From assembly GCA_964058845.1 (NCBI GenBank), contig CAXKVR010000179.1, positions 103,687 through 167,686 on the forward strand: DNA of 64,000 nt, in the 5' to 3' direction. Positions within the stretch are counted from its first letter, which is position 1. Each line of letters opens with the position of its first letter. Position numbers and translations under genes: made by a program. The stretch comes from Carex sylvatica. Its lineage: Eukaryota > Streptophyta > Magnoliopsida > Poales > Cyperaceae. Below, piece by piece: positions 44,268 to 56,134 of this stretch. Under the pieces are notes generated by a model. It was not told where the DNA came from. It ran no database searches and saw only the letters and a list, made by a program, of their open reading frames with translations.

Positions 44268-47200
44268 TCATTTTTCATTTTCGTCATCCTCTGAATCTGA
44301 TTTTGCAAAGACAGGTTCGGGTTGCGTCTGTGCATAGGCAGGTGCGATGAACTTTGGATCTTGTGCCGCCGCATCAGCATGTTTGAGAATTGCTTCCCTT
44401 GGATCTTCATCCATCCATGTCTCTTTAATCAACCCACCTTGCTGCAACATTATAATACATCTCAGTTGTTACACAACTAATAGTTACTCAATGCCAATAC
44501 CACTATAACTCAACAACTCGAGATCTTCACTGAGTTGCTAGACCAAGTCTCAAATGAATATAAAATAAATTAAATAATATTCTTTATAATCAGTATTATT
44601 AAAATAATAGTCATCAAAATATCAAACAGATTTCTAAAAGGATTTTAAGATGGAACAAACTAAATTGTTGAAAACTTGGTAATGAAAATGTTACCATTGC
44701 TCTGATCATATTCCTCTGCTAGAAATGAGATCTAGCATGTACTCCTATCAGGTCCATATCATACCCAACCATACATTAAGAAAAAGATACTGATAAGCAA
44801 ATGAGAAAAAAAAAAAACGTAAAACACAGAAGGTACCTTCATAAGATATTGCGTCAAGAGACTTCCTTTTGTCACACCAACCCTTCCACCAAAACCAGGA
44901 CCATCAACAGGAAGGTCTGGCTTATGTGATTTGAGCGGATCTTTAAGTATTTTCTCTCTCTGACGTTTCCTTGATGGCTGGTCCCTGAACAAAGGCAATG
45001 CATGCGGATTATGGATAAGAGGTTGAACTTCATAGTCATCAATTGACTTTCTTCGGGGCGCCCGACCCACACAAACAAGGGCTCCTCTCTGACTCATAGA
45101 AGGATCATACAGTACATGAGTCCCTCCCTCTTTCTTATCTCCCGTTGTTGTGAAAACCTTCAAAAAAACAAAAGGAGGTATTTAAAACAATTTACAGTTG
45201 CAGGAAGAGTGTCAACAGAATAAATATTTACTGTGTTGCTTTACTACATGTACTTCTCCTTTTGGTTTCTTTCTTGTCACTCTCTAATGAGAACGAAGAG
45301 AAGCTTGAATATTTAAATAAGATAAAACAGAAAAGTATCTGAACTAAAACCTGATTAATTCTTGGATGCCAGAGACACCGTACAACACTCAAGCTAGGAG
45401 AAATCCCGACCCTTGAAACAAGCTCGAGCTTCTTTCTATCAAAAAAGCAGAGCAAACTACCACTGGTGCTGTCTTTCTCAATGGAAGTTCCAGTGAATAT
45501 TAATTGTTCATCAGGACTGAATGCTACATTTGTCTGAGCATAGTGGTTTGGCAGATCTCCAAAGACTTTGACAGGACTTTTCGTCTGCCTCAAATCCCAT
45601 ACCTACACGTACAATTCAGAATAAAAGTGAAAACAAGTTAGACAAGCAAATGAAATATGACGACAGCGAAGTCAGTAACATGACCTAGGATTAGCATACT
45701 AGATACTTGTATCATATAAGAATACCTACTCACCTCATTTATTTCCCTAGACCTTTTTTCTTAGTTTATTTTAGTTGTTTAAAACTTGCTGTAAGTCCTA
45801 AAGACTAAAGACTTACCCAAAAAATCTCAGATCTCGAACAAACAGTAACAAAATAGATGCACAAATATGATAGAGGGACAAACAGGAAATTTAGGCTATG
45901 GCTTGGATTGACTTCCCAAAAGTTCTATTTGTAACAAGGAAACCATAAAATAGTACTTGCCTTTAGTGTAGCATCCATGCTTCTTGAAAGAAGAACCTGC
46001 CCATCTGCAGAGAACTTGAGTCCTGTGATGTCATCAGAATGTGCCTTTTCAACATAAATGTCTGGTCTGCTTCCCCACCCAGTTTTTATAGTCCATAGCT
46101 GCAGCAAAAATTATAATCATTTTACACTCCTGTGAGGAAGTATCTCAAAAGCAGCCTACTCCTAAAACATTAGGGAAGTTTTTAAAAAAAATGTCTGGTC
46201 CAACACAAATAAGCTTTTGTATAATGTTATTAAAAAAAATGAATACTTGTATAGAACCATCTCCTATGCCACCAACTATCCGCTTGCCTTCAAAATCCCA
46301 TGCACATGCTGTAACTGGTATCCTTGATGGACGTACAAGCTTAGGTTTGATAACCTGCCCAAGAAAATTTAACCATGTTAAAGTTATTTCCTAGGAGCTG
46401 GTACTTTCAACTTTCAACTTTACCAATTCTTCTTCTTGAAAGCCTTTATTCCCAAACAAGTTGGGGTAGGCTAGAAATGAAACCCAACCAAAATCAGCAA
46501 CACAGGGACTTCCCAAGAGATCACCCATCGTAGTACTATTCCTGCCCAATTCGTGAGGGTTTCATTCAACAACTTCACCACTAATTATAAAATTTCAATA
46601 ATCACAATTCTGTGAAGATTAGCTGCTACAAGTCCTTAGGATAACCCAGCCCAGACTCTGATTCCAGAAAAATTGGGTTCAGTAACTGTAGTGCCAAATC
46701 ATATCAAGCCATGGGATGCAGCAAAAACCAGTTCTATATTTCATCTTTCCATTTTTTTTCCTCATTCATGACATGCAGCATATATGAAATTGGCAATTAG
46801 GTATGGGTCTGAGCATTTATTTGCACTAAGTAGCAAACCTGTTTTTGACTGTTGAAATCATTTACATCCCACAATCGCAACGAACCATCTTCAGATGATG
46901 TTAGTATAGTTTCCTTGGATTTAGGGTTCCACTCTCCACCCGTTATGCCAGAAATGTGGCCCTTAGTGTTCTTCAAATCACGGATATACATGTCACCCCT
47001 TACAAATTCACCTAACGTAAGCCCGTCCCTGTCGTAAATCTGTAGAGGAAACAATAATATTTTGTCAATTCCTATGTATATGTAATTAAGGCTGTGATCG
47101 GAAGGAAGGTGGTATGTAACTTCAATTCAATTCAATGGAGATGAATTGAATAGAGATGAGTTGAGATTGAATTCTTTAGATCGGAAACAAAACTATTGCA

Positions 47201-49920
47201 AGAAGAATTCATTAGAGTAGTATTTTAAAGTGGGCAGATAACTTCTTTTATTTACTAAGAATGCCACTAAAGATCTTAGTTAGGGTTTTCTTAACCAATA
47301 CAGAAAGAAAGATAGCAGTAGCCGAGAATAGACAAATAGGTAAAAATCGATAAGAAGAACACACTCGTTATCTGATCGGAACTTTTGTCTTTGTCAAAAG
47401 TTCTCATCTGACTTATCTCGGTAGCGTTGGGAAGCAAGAAGAAGAAGATACTAAGGTCTTTTCACACGGATAAATTCTATTCTCGCTAAATCTCTACGTT
47501 TTTGATGCGATTTCACCACGCGACTTTTTCATTGGCAAATCCTGTCGTTTCTATTCATTTTGTGTCCTTGTAAAGTTTCCGATCAAGAAAATGATTCGAA
47601 TTCAAAATCCAATTCGCGTTTGAAGGAGAAAGAAACGCTTCCTAAATCAGCACAACAAGATTCTCAAGCTTACCTCCACAGTCCACATACTGCATAACCA
47701 ATTGACCATGCCTACCACAAAAATGCAAGGAATAGTTCCAGGTAGCATTGATTAGGTCAGAGCAAGAATTGTAATACAGGCACAAGATACTGTATCATAC
47801 TAGTCAGTTCCATTACCAATACTTCACTGGCATTGATGATCAACTTCCCTTTATTATTCGCAGCCTTTTCTTTTTCTTGTTTTGCTTCTAACTTCAGTTA
47901 AATTTCAACCATTTAAAAAAAAAATTAATAGAGCCTAATTACCCATAAATTGAGCTCAAACCATAAAAAAAGGGCTAATTAGTTTATCCAAGCCTGTAGA
48001 AAAGAATGGAAAGGCCCTTATCATTGTGTTTAGATAACACATTTTTCGGGTCAATATAAGATGGTGGGCACTGGTATCAAGAAGTACAGTATAACCCCTG
48101 TGTGACTGCAATGGTACAGGCAAGTGTTGAACAAATTTTGACTGAAAAAGCCAATGCCATAATGCTTTCAAAATTCTCTGTAATTTATGAAGGTAAGCAA
48201 CATAACTTAGCCTGAGCAGAGCCAGTAACACACAGGAACTTATCAGATGTAGGGCTCCAGCTCAAACTTCGCACTTGATGTCCCTCAGATGGCTCAAGTT
48301 GCCTGAAAGACTGTAGCTTGGAGTTCATTCCTTGAAAATCATACATGCGAACAGTGTAATCATAACTGCCAGAAATCACTCGTGATCCAGTGTGATCAAC
48401 AGCAAGAGCGGAAACAACCTGAGAGAAGTAAACAGAGATTACCAAATAAATAATTAGAAGTCATTGTTTATTGTTGGCGTATGTGTAAATTTCTTACTTG
48501 TGCACGGACTTCTTTTTTAAAATCCAGTGGGATCAATTAAAACCAATGGAGCTCTGACTATAACTAATGGCCAAGTGTATATGGACTTCTTTTTACTTTG
48601 ACACTGTTTAGGATCAGTTCTTTTCAAATTGAAAAAAAATGTTTAGTTTTCGAGAACGGTAATTGCCAGTGTGAAAAAGTAAAGTTAATTTCATTTGGAA
48701 GGCATCCAAACTGAAGCTAAGGCTTTTCAATTGCAATAGGATTTGCAGAGAAGTAAATTGAAACCAGGTCCATGCAAATCAAATACTGACAATGCCTAAA
48801 AGCAACAATTGGAATCTACCACAACTTTAACTCATTTTGTGTGCGCGTGTGTTCACAATTGGAAATGCACTGAAAACAATTTACTGCCAATTGTTGAGTT
48901 TGATGCAGTGGAAGCACCAACACAACAACAAAAACACTTTTATCACAACAAAGTACATAATACAGGCAACACTTAACACTACAACACTACTTAGACAACA
49001 TAACTCATCTTTCTATACACATGGACATGATCACCTCACACACTCATATCTCCACAGTCCACACTCTTCATGAGGATCACCCACTCACTTGTGCCTTCTT
49101 ACTTGGAGGTTTGATTCCAAATGTTGCACTAGACCTCTATTTACAGATAGCTATGGAGGCGGGTGGTATTAATTATCTAGAATGTTTAATGCAGTGCAAG
49201 ATATCTAGATAGTTTAGGCTATATTTTTTTAAATATAGTTTTAAATACATTCTAAAATATCTATATATTGTGTAAAAATCAAGCTTTCTAGCAACATAAG
49301 TTAATATTATGAACCTCTAAATTGTACTATTAAAGTTGGTGATGAATCTTAACACCAATCAAATCACTTCAAGGAAGAGGCACAATGACGCAGCCTTCTG
49401 CAATAGCACCCAAACAAATTAAGTTTCAAATTAGTACCTTGGTGTGGCCCCGCAACACAACCTCATTGCTCAAAGGAATCCGATGTGAATCTTCAGGCAA
49501 ATCCGCATCAAATTCCTCATCCGAATCATAGTCGGAACCATCGGATTGCTTCGGGGCTGATTGAGGTGGTGGCCGTGGTGGCCCAATCAACATATTTTTT
49601 TCCGCTTCTTCACCCTCTATCCAACTAGCTGGAGGCGGCCGTGGGGGTCCAATCATAACCTCTTCTTTTCCTTCTCCGTCCTCATCCCTACTAACTGGCG
49701 GCGGCGGTGGCGGTGGCCCAACCATGGCTTCATCGTCATATTCTTCCCTGCTAGGTTTAGAATTAGGGTTGGCAGTGGAGGTGGAAGCGGAGGCGGGGGA
49801 AGGGGCCGAGCGTCGGGTCGAAGAGTGAGCAAGAGAGGAGTTTGGTTGGGGTTTCGAGGTTTTTCCGAAAGAGATAGGGAAGTAAGCCCTCATTGCATCG
49901 TCCATCTCGTCTCCTCCCAT
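44268..49920 (-). CDS. WDR70: WD repeat-containing protein 70 orthologue, 8 exons (about 629 aa)
   Basis: Exons (high to low): 49920-49438, 48418-48206, 47039-46839, 46354-46247, 46098-45961, 45602-45351, 45157-44837 and 44441-44268. ATG 49920 opens MGGDEMDDAMRAYFPISFGK. The N-terminal 150 residues are disordered, with three (V/I)GPP(P/R)PPP motifs and an acidic stretch, followed by IPLSNEVVLRGHTK. WD40 units follow: GSYDYTVRMYDF, SEDGSLRLWDV, GDGSIQLWTI, RSMDATLKVWDL and later degenerate ones. After the propeller come HNPHALPLFRDQPSRKRQRE and a conserved tail LTQYLMKQGGLIKETWMDED, diagnostic of WDR70. Animal WDR70 links CUL4-DDB1 to histone H2B ubiquitination; the plant role is not established. 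Two oddities: intron 5 has a GC donor, and the exon 2/3 junction is one base short of in-frame with a canonical GT. Confidence 0.93.
45603..45960 (-). other. GC-AG intron (intron 5) of WDR70
   Basis: Reading the gene strand, exon 5 ends CTAAAG and the intron begins GCAAGT, the standard consensus for U2-type GC-AG introns. It ends GTGTAG before GTATGGGAT (V-W-D). Using the nearby GT instead would break the WD motif. Confidence 0.8.
46441..46557 (-). repeat. 5S-rRNA-derived fragment fused to a SINE-like 3' segment, in WDR70 intron 3
   Basis: On the minus strand, 46557-46494 reads ...TTGGGCAGGAATAGTACTAC then GATGGGTGATCTCTTGGGAA and GTCCCTGTGTTGC. That follows the 3' half of plant 5S rRNA (TTGGGCGAGAGTAGTACTAG, GATGGGTGACCTCCTGGGAA, GTCCTCGTGTTGC) with about 80% identity. 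It abuts, on the plus strand 46441-46489, TTTATTCCCAAACAAGTTGG and GGTAGGCTAGAAATGAAACC, a phrase common in plant SINE-like repeats. The 5S part lacks the 5' half. It may come from a 5S-derived SINE or a Cassandra-type element. Confidence 0.7.
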
Positions 49921-50124
49921 TCGCGGTCGCTCTGACCTCGCTCAGTCTTGTGCTGTGCTTTCTAGAACTGGAGATTGAAGAGGGAAAAGACGAACAGAGG
50001 AGCGAACAAGAGAGGAGGAGAGGAAACGGGTCTTGTTAGTCCAAGACGAATGAGATTCGTGCTGGGCTACTAAAGCCTCAGTTGTGAAGAGGCTTCCAGC
50101 CCAAGAACGGTTCTAAATCAGTTC

Positions 50125-50271
50125 TGCTGTGATTCTTCAGGAATCACAGGACCCTGCTATTCCAAATCCATCTCTTCATTTATTTTGAGATTCGTATACA
50201 GAAAACTACTGATTTTGAGATTTGTTGGATTTGGAATAGCAGGGTCCTGTGATTCCTGAAGAATCACAGCA
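50125..50271. repeat. Perfect 46-bp inverted repeat with a 55-bp loop, upstream of WDR70
   Basis: 50125-50170 (TGCTGTGATTCTTCAGGAAT...) is the exact reverse complement of 50226-50271. Each arm contains its own imperfect palindrome GTGATTC-TT-CAGGAATCAC. No mismatches in 46 pairs indicates a young or constrained structure. Possibly a MITE; a target duplication is not evident. It lies about 200 bp upstream of the WDR70 start codon. Confidence 0.92.
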
Positions 50272-50667
50272 CATTTATTTCCGTAAACGGGCGTGTCCTT
50301 TGAAATGGTGTTGATAGACATCTCCGGACTCCAATCATTTCATAAGTTAGTCCCACAGAGTTAATATAAAAGAATAAGACACGATATATGTTGGTGAACG
50401 AGAGACGAACGTCTGTGTTCGTAGAAGGGAGAGATGGTTGGCATCTCCCCTGACAGGGACGGGATTGGCCTTCGGGCCTGAACACATTTAAGGCACTCCA
50501 CTTCGGTGGATCTTAAATCCAATTTTTTTTGGACCGTAATTGATTTTGAGCTGTAGAAATAAAAAAGTTTAGCCCGTAAATTTATCGTATGTGTACCTTT
50601 TTTTTTTTTTTAGTGTATTTAAACCACCTTTTAGGCCTGTAGAAAAGCAATCACTAAATTGAGATAG

Positions 50668-50865
50668 GAGTAGGTCCGATGCGCATTGGACCTACTCTTA
50701 TGTTCAATTAACTCTATCACCGTACGATTAGCATTAAAATCTGTGTGCACGAAAATTGATAAAAATTCATACGGATTTTAATACAAAGCACACGATTCTT
50801 GATGCAATTAGATGGTCAGATCACCCAACGAACCAAAGTAGGTCCAATGGGCATCGGACCTACTC
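50668..50865. mobile_element. MITE with GAGTAGGTCCGATG...GGACCTACT ends (198 bp)
   Basis: Left 50668-50697 (GAGTAGGTCCGATGCGCATT...) pairs with right 50836-50865 (...GGGCATCGGACCTACTC). Each end is also self-complementary (AGTAGGTCC...GGACCTACT). The inside continues to pair (CGAAAATTGATAAAAATTCA region). Non-coding. Confidence 0.8.
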
Positions 50866-51955
50866 TGCAGTGCACTAAATGATGTGTCCAGTGTACTGCA
50901 CTTTGGAGGCAATCTATCCGCTTCTATTAAAATTAGGAAAATTATTCTTACCGGAATGAAAGTTTCACATTGCTTCCGGTTTTATTGAACATTTTGGTTT
51001 TATTTTATGACTTTTTAATAAGAGAGCTAAGTAAGTTTTAAACAGTGTCGTCTTTGTAAAAAAAAATAGGTTTTACTGTGTGTGGATTTATGAGAGTTTA
51101 GATAAAAAAAAATGTGACAAATACCGAGGTTTTAGTTTGTTTGAAATATTGCTGCATGTATCAATATATGATGTGCGAAAAAATTGGGAGGATGGGATGT
51201 GTAAATCGTTGCTACTTTATTATGCAATTTCCACAAATCTAGGTTGTTTAGATAAGAAAAATATATGAATAAAACTAGATGTTCTTAATTTAATATAAAG
51301 TCAAGCGGTGAATTCAAACGGTTGAAATTGATTTAATTCATGAATAATGTGTTTACTTGTTAAATTTATAAATTTTTAAATTAATTTAATACAAATTCAA
51401 GCGATAAGATTTTAAGTTAATTATAATACATTCAATTTTTTCATTGTTATTTATATCAAGTGATTTTCTATCTATATTAAAAAATATTAAAAAAAAATAA
51501 ACAAATATAAAATTTGATCTACAAGTATATTTTTATATAAAAATTATGTTGAACAGGTTAGATTAATTATTTAAACTTTTAAAATAAAGGTAATCCATAG
51601 TATGAGCCATTATGCGCAATGTATAGTACTATAACCTCACTCACAAAGAAATAACCTGACATGTTTTTTTACCAAAAACAAACTGAGTTGACCTTACCAA
51701 AAAGAAAAAAAAAAAGAAATAAAGCAAAACGTAACTTTATTGAAAAAAAAAATGGTTCTTAAAATTTAATTATCTTACATGATCACATATCAGATGGAAT
51801 CAGTTTTCATTTTTGTTTTTGTATAGAAATCACTTGACGTTTCTTCTTGTTTACATTAAAGTCTCCATTTATATATTAAAATATAAAATATGCAAACTGA
51901 AGTGTTTTATTCTTTATCTATGGAAGTCCAGCCAATATCAAACCATTAAACAAAT
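50866..51955. other. AT-rich intergenic DNA with half of a MITE at about 51450-51648
   Basis: 51457-51648 (CAAGTGATTTTCTATC ... TAGTACTATAACCTCACTCA) corresponds to the right half of the MITE at 21391-21780; the left half was not recognised. No genes. Confidence 0.45.
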
Positions 51956-52227
51956 AGGCGGTCTTTTTATTTTTTTATTTTTTTTAGAGATCTTAATATT
52001 TTTTATTTAAATAATTTTGTGAAGAAAAAGCTTTCTTATTTAAAGTGTATGTAAAAAAATAAGACATTTGATATATTTTATAAAGTGATGTCGTAACTCT
52101 TTATAATTTTAATTTGGTTTGTCAGTTAGATATCACAAGTTTAAAGATAACACTAATTAAGGCTTAGCCTTGATTCAAAAGATACATATACATATATACA
52201 TATACATATATTATATTATATATACAT

Positions 52228-52649
52228 GAGGAGAGGGTTCAAATGCCTCCATTTTTTGTGCCTTCATCATGCTTCTATTTTTAAAAACTTAAAAAACTCA
52301 AAGTTTAAAACTTAAACGTCAAAATAAAACCGTTATATGTGATCTATGTTATTTTCTCTATGTGCCCATAAAAAATTATTACATTTTGATTTTGCTTTTA
52401 TGTGAATCAATAAGTTAAAAAATCAACGTCTAGAAATTATCCACATTAATATGCATTTTTACAAGCTCAAGATGACAACCAAAACAAAGTTGAAATGCCA
52501 TAATTTTTTACACGTGCATAGATAAAATGATGTAGTTCATATCCAATGGTTTTATTTTGAATTTTAAGATTTAAATTTTGAGTTATTAAAGTTTTTAAAA
52601 ATGAAGACATGATGGAGATACAAAAAATTGAGGCATTTGAACCCTCCTC
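52228..52649. mobile_element. MITE with GAGGAGAGGGTTCAAATGCC ends and 9-bp duplication (422 bp)
   Basis: Left GAGGAGAGGGTTCAAATGCC pairs with right GGCATTTGAACCCTCCTC. TATATACAT precedes (52219-52227) and follows (52650-52658), suggesting a Mutator-type MITE, although the flank is TA microsatellite and chance is possible. A second family member lies in the FHY gene at 60274-60674. Confidence 0.8.
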
Positions 52650-52790
52650 TATATACATATATTATACATATACTATACATATATAATATTATACATACAT
52701 ATATATACATATATTATATTATATCGACATATACATATATTATATTATATATATTATACATATATTATATTATATATAATATACATAGTC
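52650..52790. repeat. TA/CATA microsatellite
   Basis: Near-continuous ATACATATATTATATTATAT. Similar tracts occur at 52180-52227, 53350-53424 and 53805-53930. They separate nested elements. Confidence 0.9.
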
Positions 52791-53345
52791 CATGCGGCCG
52801 CAAATGCGGCGCATTTTAAAACACTGAATATATGTATATGTATATCAAATTTGACCTCTGCTAAATAATTCTTAAATAATCTCTTAGGCTTTTGACTAAA
52901 CAAAATACCGATCGTTGTATGCCTACCGTTGAACGAACTTAAACTGAATTTTTGAGGCACTAAACGACATTTTTTTAAAATTCTGATGCTTCGGATGTCC
53001 GAGAGTGAACGCCCTAGGCAATATTCAGATCCGTCTCGTTCTCCCCTTTCTGAAAAGTGGTCATACGCGCAAATCTGACTTTCCTAGCCAAAGTTATGTC
53101 TGTTTAAAGTTTTTTCGAAAGCTGAACTTTAAAAATTCATAACTAACTGTAGAAAATTCCAAATAAATTGAAATTTGTGTCAATTCTGTGTATTTTTTAA
53201 TGCTCTATATACTGATATAATCACTTTTATATTTTGGTCCCTGTATCAGTTTAGATTTGTTGATTTACTAGCAGAGGTTAAATTTCATATACAATACATA
53301 TCTTCAGTGTTTTAAAATGCGACGTATTTGCGGCCGCATGCACCG
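52789..53345. repeat. Inverted repeat with NotI-like GCGGCCGC cores around MULE interior
   Basis: Left arm about 52789-52862 (CATGCGGCCGCAAATGCGGC, CATTTTAAAACACTGA, GACCTCTGCTA) and right arm about 53270-53345 (TAGCAGAGGTTAAATTT, TCAGTGTTTTAAAATGCG, TTTGCGGCCGCATG) are inverted copies of about 75 bp. Between them is sequence homologous to 41930-42400. Outside each arm TA microsatellite continues, so the symmetry extends further. Confidence 0.8.
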
Positions 53346-53424
53346 TATTTTTGGCTATGTATATATGTATATATATATAATATAATATAATACATATACA
53401 TGTATATGTATGTATAATATAATA

Positions 53425-53804
53425 GAGGAGGAATCCAATTACACCCTTTTTTGATGATACCAGATTACACCCTATGTTTACAAAGTCCAAATAGTTGATC
53501 TAAACGGTTCAACTTGATGGATATGTTAAAATGTGCTTGCAGATCAAATTTTATATTTTTCTGATTTTTTTTTTACTATTTATTAAGATGGGTACAAAAA
53601 TTCAACGGTCTGAATATAGCGATTTTGTTAAATACATAATAAATAGTAAACAAATTTCAAAAAATGTAAAATTTGATCTGCAAGCATATTTTAACATATC
53701 CATTATGTTGAACGGTTTGGATCGACTGTTTAGAATTTGAAAACTTTGAAAATGGAGAGTGTAATTCGGTGTCACCAAAAAAGGGTGTAATTGGATCCCT
53801 CCTC
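53425..53804. mobile_element. MITE with GAGGAGGAATCCAATTACACCC ends (380 bp)
   Basis: Left GAGGAGGAATCCAATTACAC pairs with right GTGTAATTGGATCCCTCCTC. The inside folds too (GCAGATCAAATTTTATATTT against AAAATTTGATCTGCAAG). Inserted in TA microsatellite. Confidence 0.82.
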
Positions 53805-54267
53805 AATATAATATATGTATATATATGTATGTATAATATAATATATGTATGTATAATATAATATATGTATGTATAATATAATATATGTATATATAATATA
53901 ATATATGTATATGTATATGGAGGTTGGCTACTCTACTTACATAAGTATATGAGGGTATATGCTTACAACTCATTTTAAAATCCAAAAAGTCGATCTGAAC
54001 CGTTAGATGTGATCTCTATATTGAAATGTATTTGGAGACCAAATTTTATATTTTTCTAAATTTTTTTACTATTTATTAAGCCACTTTGAAAATCGTTGAT
54101 CTCTAAAAAAATCGTTGATCTTCACAAAATTATTTAAATAAAAAATATTAAGATCTCTAAAAAAAAAAAAAAGGACCGCCTCTGCAGGAGGCGGTCTGGT
54201 AGGGATGTGGTCCGCCCTTACAGGAGGCGGTCTGATAGGGGTGTGAAGGGTATTAATAAAAATGGCC

Positions 54268-55263
54268 AATCGTTCGAATAAGTAATGGCAAAATCAGGTA
54301 TATATAGTTATGAAACTTTTCTCATATTATAAATTTTCATACTTACAGGGTTAAAAAAATAGAATGCATAAAAGTCAAAATATAAGTCAATATTGAACTC
54401 GTTATGATTGAATAACGAATATTTAGAAACAAATTTGCTCTAATATGAAATGTGCAACTAAGGATGTATTAACTCAAATAATTATAATCATAATCGGTTC
54501 TGAATCTGAAAGTATCATAATGAACAGATAATACAAGGTCTGCTATGCAAAATAAAATAAAATAAATGCGGTTTTTCCATGATGTTCATTTGAGGGCGTG
54601 CGTATAGCTCATGCTTGATTACTAAAATTTAAAGAGAATTTAATTGTTTATTTATGTTTTACTTTTACATCTCTCTCTCGTTTGGCAGCTTAAGTCATGG
54701 GTTCGTTTCAAGTGTTTGTGGAGTAAGTTAACTCCTTTAAATTTCACGCGTAGTTTTTATAATAGGAATATCGTAACAATTCTGATTTTTGATAAATCCA
54801 TAATATACACTTTAGAACCTGTTCGGCAGCAAGCATTCCTAACTTCCTATGGTTATTCTTGGGAAAAATAAATTTATCCATATTTGTTCCCTTGAACTGT
54901 TCGGGGGCCCCAATTTCAATTCCTGTTCCTACAATAATATGGGTTATTTTCCTATTCTCTAACACATCGGAGTTAGGAATACAACATCTACTCTGACCTC
55001 TGTTACTTTTCCCAAATGATAATATGATGTGTAATCAGATCTTATTTTTTTCCTGTATAAATCGATTAATGTTCAAGCTAAAGTATACTCTATTAAAAGA
55101 AGTCAATTTTAATATACTGATACATTAAAACCTTACATATCTTAATTGGCAATATCATAGAATTAGGAGAAAATAATAAATAGTCTGAACCTTACATGAT
55201 CCAATTCTATTATTAGTTTGAGAATTTGATATATACCGCTATATTGATTATAATGAGTGATTA
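54268..55263. other. Intergenic DNA, no genes recognised
   Basis: 54820-54965 contains CTGTTCGGCAGC...CTGTTCGGGGG phrases like the ends of Tourist/Harbinger MITEs, but I could not pair termini. Confidence 0.35.
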
Positions 55264-55271
55264 GTATCAAT

Positions 55272-56134
55272 TAGGGGTGGCAACGAATCGAACCGAATCG
55301 AACTTATTCTAGATTTGAGTTTGGTTTGAATTAGATTCAAACCGAACCTGGTTTGATTCGTTTCGAATCGAATTAATTGTGAACTACACATTTTTTGAAT
55401 CGAACCCGAATCAAATCACGAACTAAATTATTTTTTAGCAGCTCTAGTTATACCGGTAGTTTATACATTATTTTTTTCTCGCGGGACAAAATTCACATGG
55501 CTTCCTTTAACCGGTATGAAATGAGTTTTTTTAAGTTGAATAATTATTCATGAAAAAATACATCACAACAAATAATCGTAAAAAGAGGATTAAGTACAGT
55601 AAAACAAGTAATCGTACCTCGAGTGCTCACTCGATCAAACCCTCGATCGGACCATCTAATGAAGTGAGAATCCGAAAGGTAGAGAAGGCGGAAGAGAGAC
55701 AGCTGAAGAAAGAGGAGAGACAGCCGTCTAGGCCGGAAAGAGGAGTGACGGTCAAAAAGACAGCTAGTTGCCGAGAGCGTCAACTAGATTTTAGAGCGAG
55801 AGAGAGAATGAGTTAGGGAGAGGCGAAGAGAACTAGGTTATTGAGATTTGAGAGCGATGGAGCGTCAACTAAGTTAAATTATGATTCTCTATCTTGGATT
55901 TTAATTTAATCAGGTAAATGAACAGTCGATGTTATTATGAGATTCGAACCATAAAAGTTCGCGAACCCATTTCGATCAAACCAGGCTAGGTTTGAGTTTG
56001 GTTTGAATTAATTTCAAACCGAACATAGTTTGGTTCGTTTCAATTCGAATCTATTTTGAATCGAATTAAACTCAAATCAAAACCGAATCAAACCCGAATC
56101 GAATCACGAACTATGAATTTTTTTGCCAGCCCTA
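55272..56134. mobile_element. Non-autonomous hAT element (863 bp) with perfect 8-bp duplication
   Basis: Starts TAGGGGTGGCAACGAATCG and ends TTTTTGCCAGCCCTA. GTATCAAT flanks both sides (55264-55271 and 56135-56142). Subterminal regions are built of GAATCGAA, CCGAACC and GGTTTGAATT repeats on both sides. The middle (about 55620-55850) is non-repetitive, GA-rich and has no transposase. Confidence 0.9.

Larger units (their letters stand above)
51956..54267. mobile_element. Degraded MULE, sister copy of 41378-42909, broken by later insertions
   Basis: The right terminus ends GTATTAATAAAAATGGCC (54267) with the inner GGCGGTC/ACCGCC palindromes at 54176-54232. The left side (51956-52130) matches the inside of the same terminal repeat (GGCGGTC, TTTAGAGATCTTAATATTTT) and then the 41378 element (GACATTTGATATATTT... 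GATGTCGTAACTC), but has lost about the outer 85 bp. The shared interior continues at about 52862-53260. 52180-52860 and 53275-54070 are later insertions of MITEs and TA microsatellites. Confidence 0.75.

Noticed and set aside
47088..47640. Possible transposon in WDR70 intron 2 bounded by TGATCGGAA and TTTCCGATCA
   Set aside because: The candidate inverted ends are too short (about 9 bp) and I found no target duplication.
55550..55816. 88-aa basic frame in the middle of the hAT element
   Set aside because: GA-rich, no similarity to hAT transposase (no hATC dimerisation motifs); treated as filler or captured DNA.
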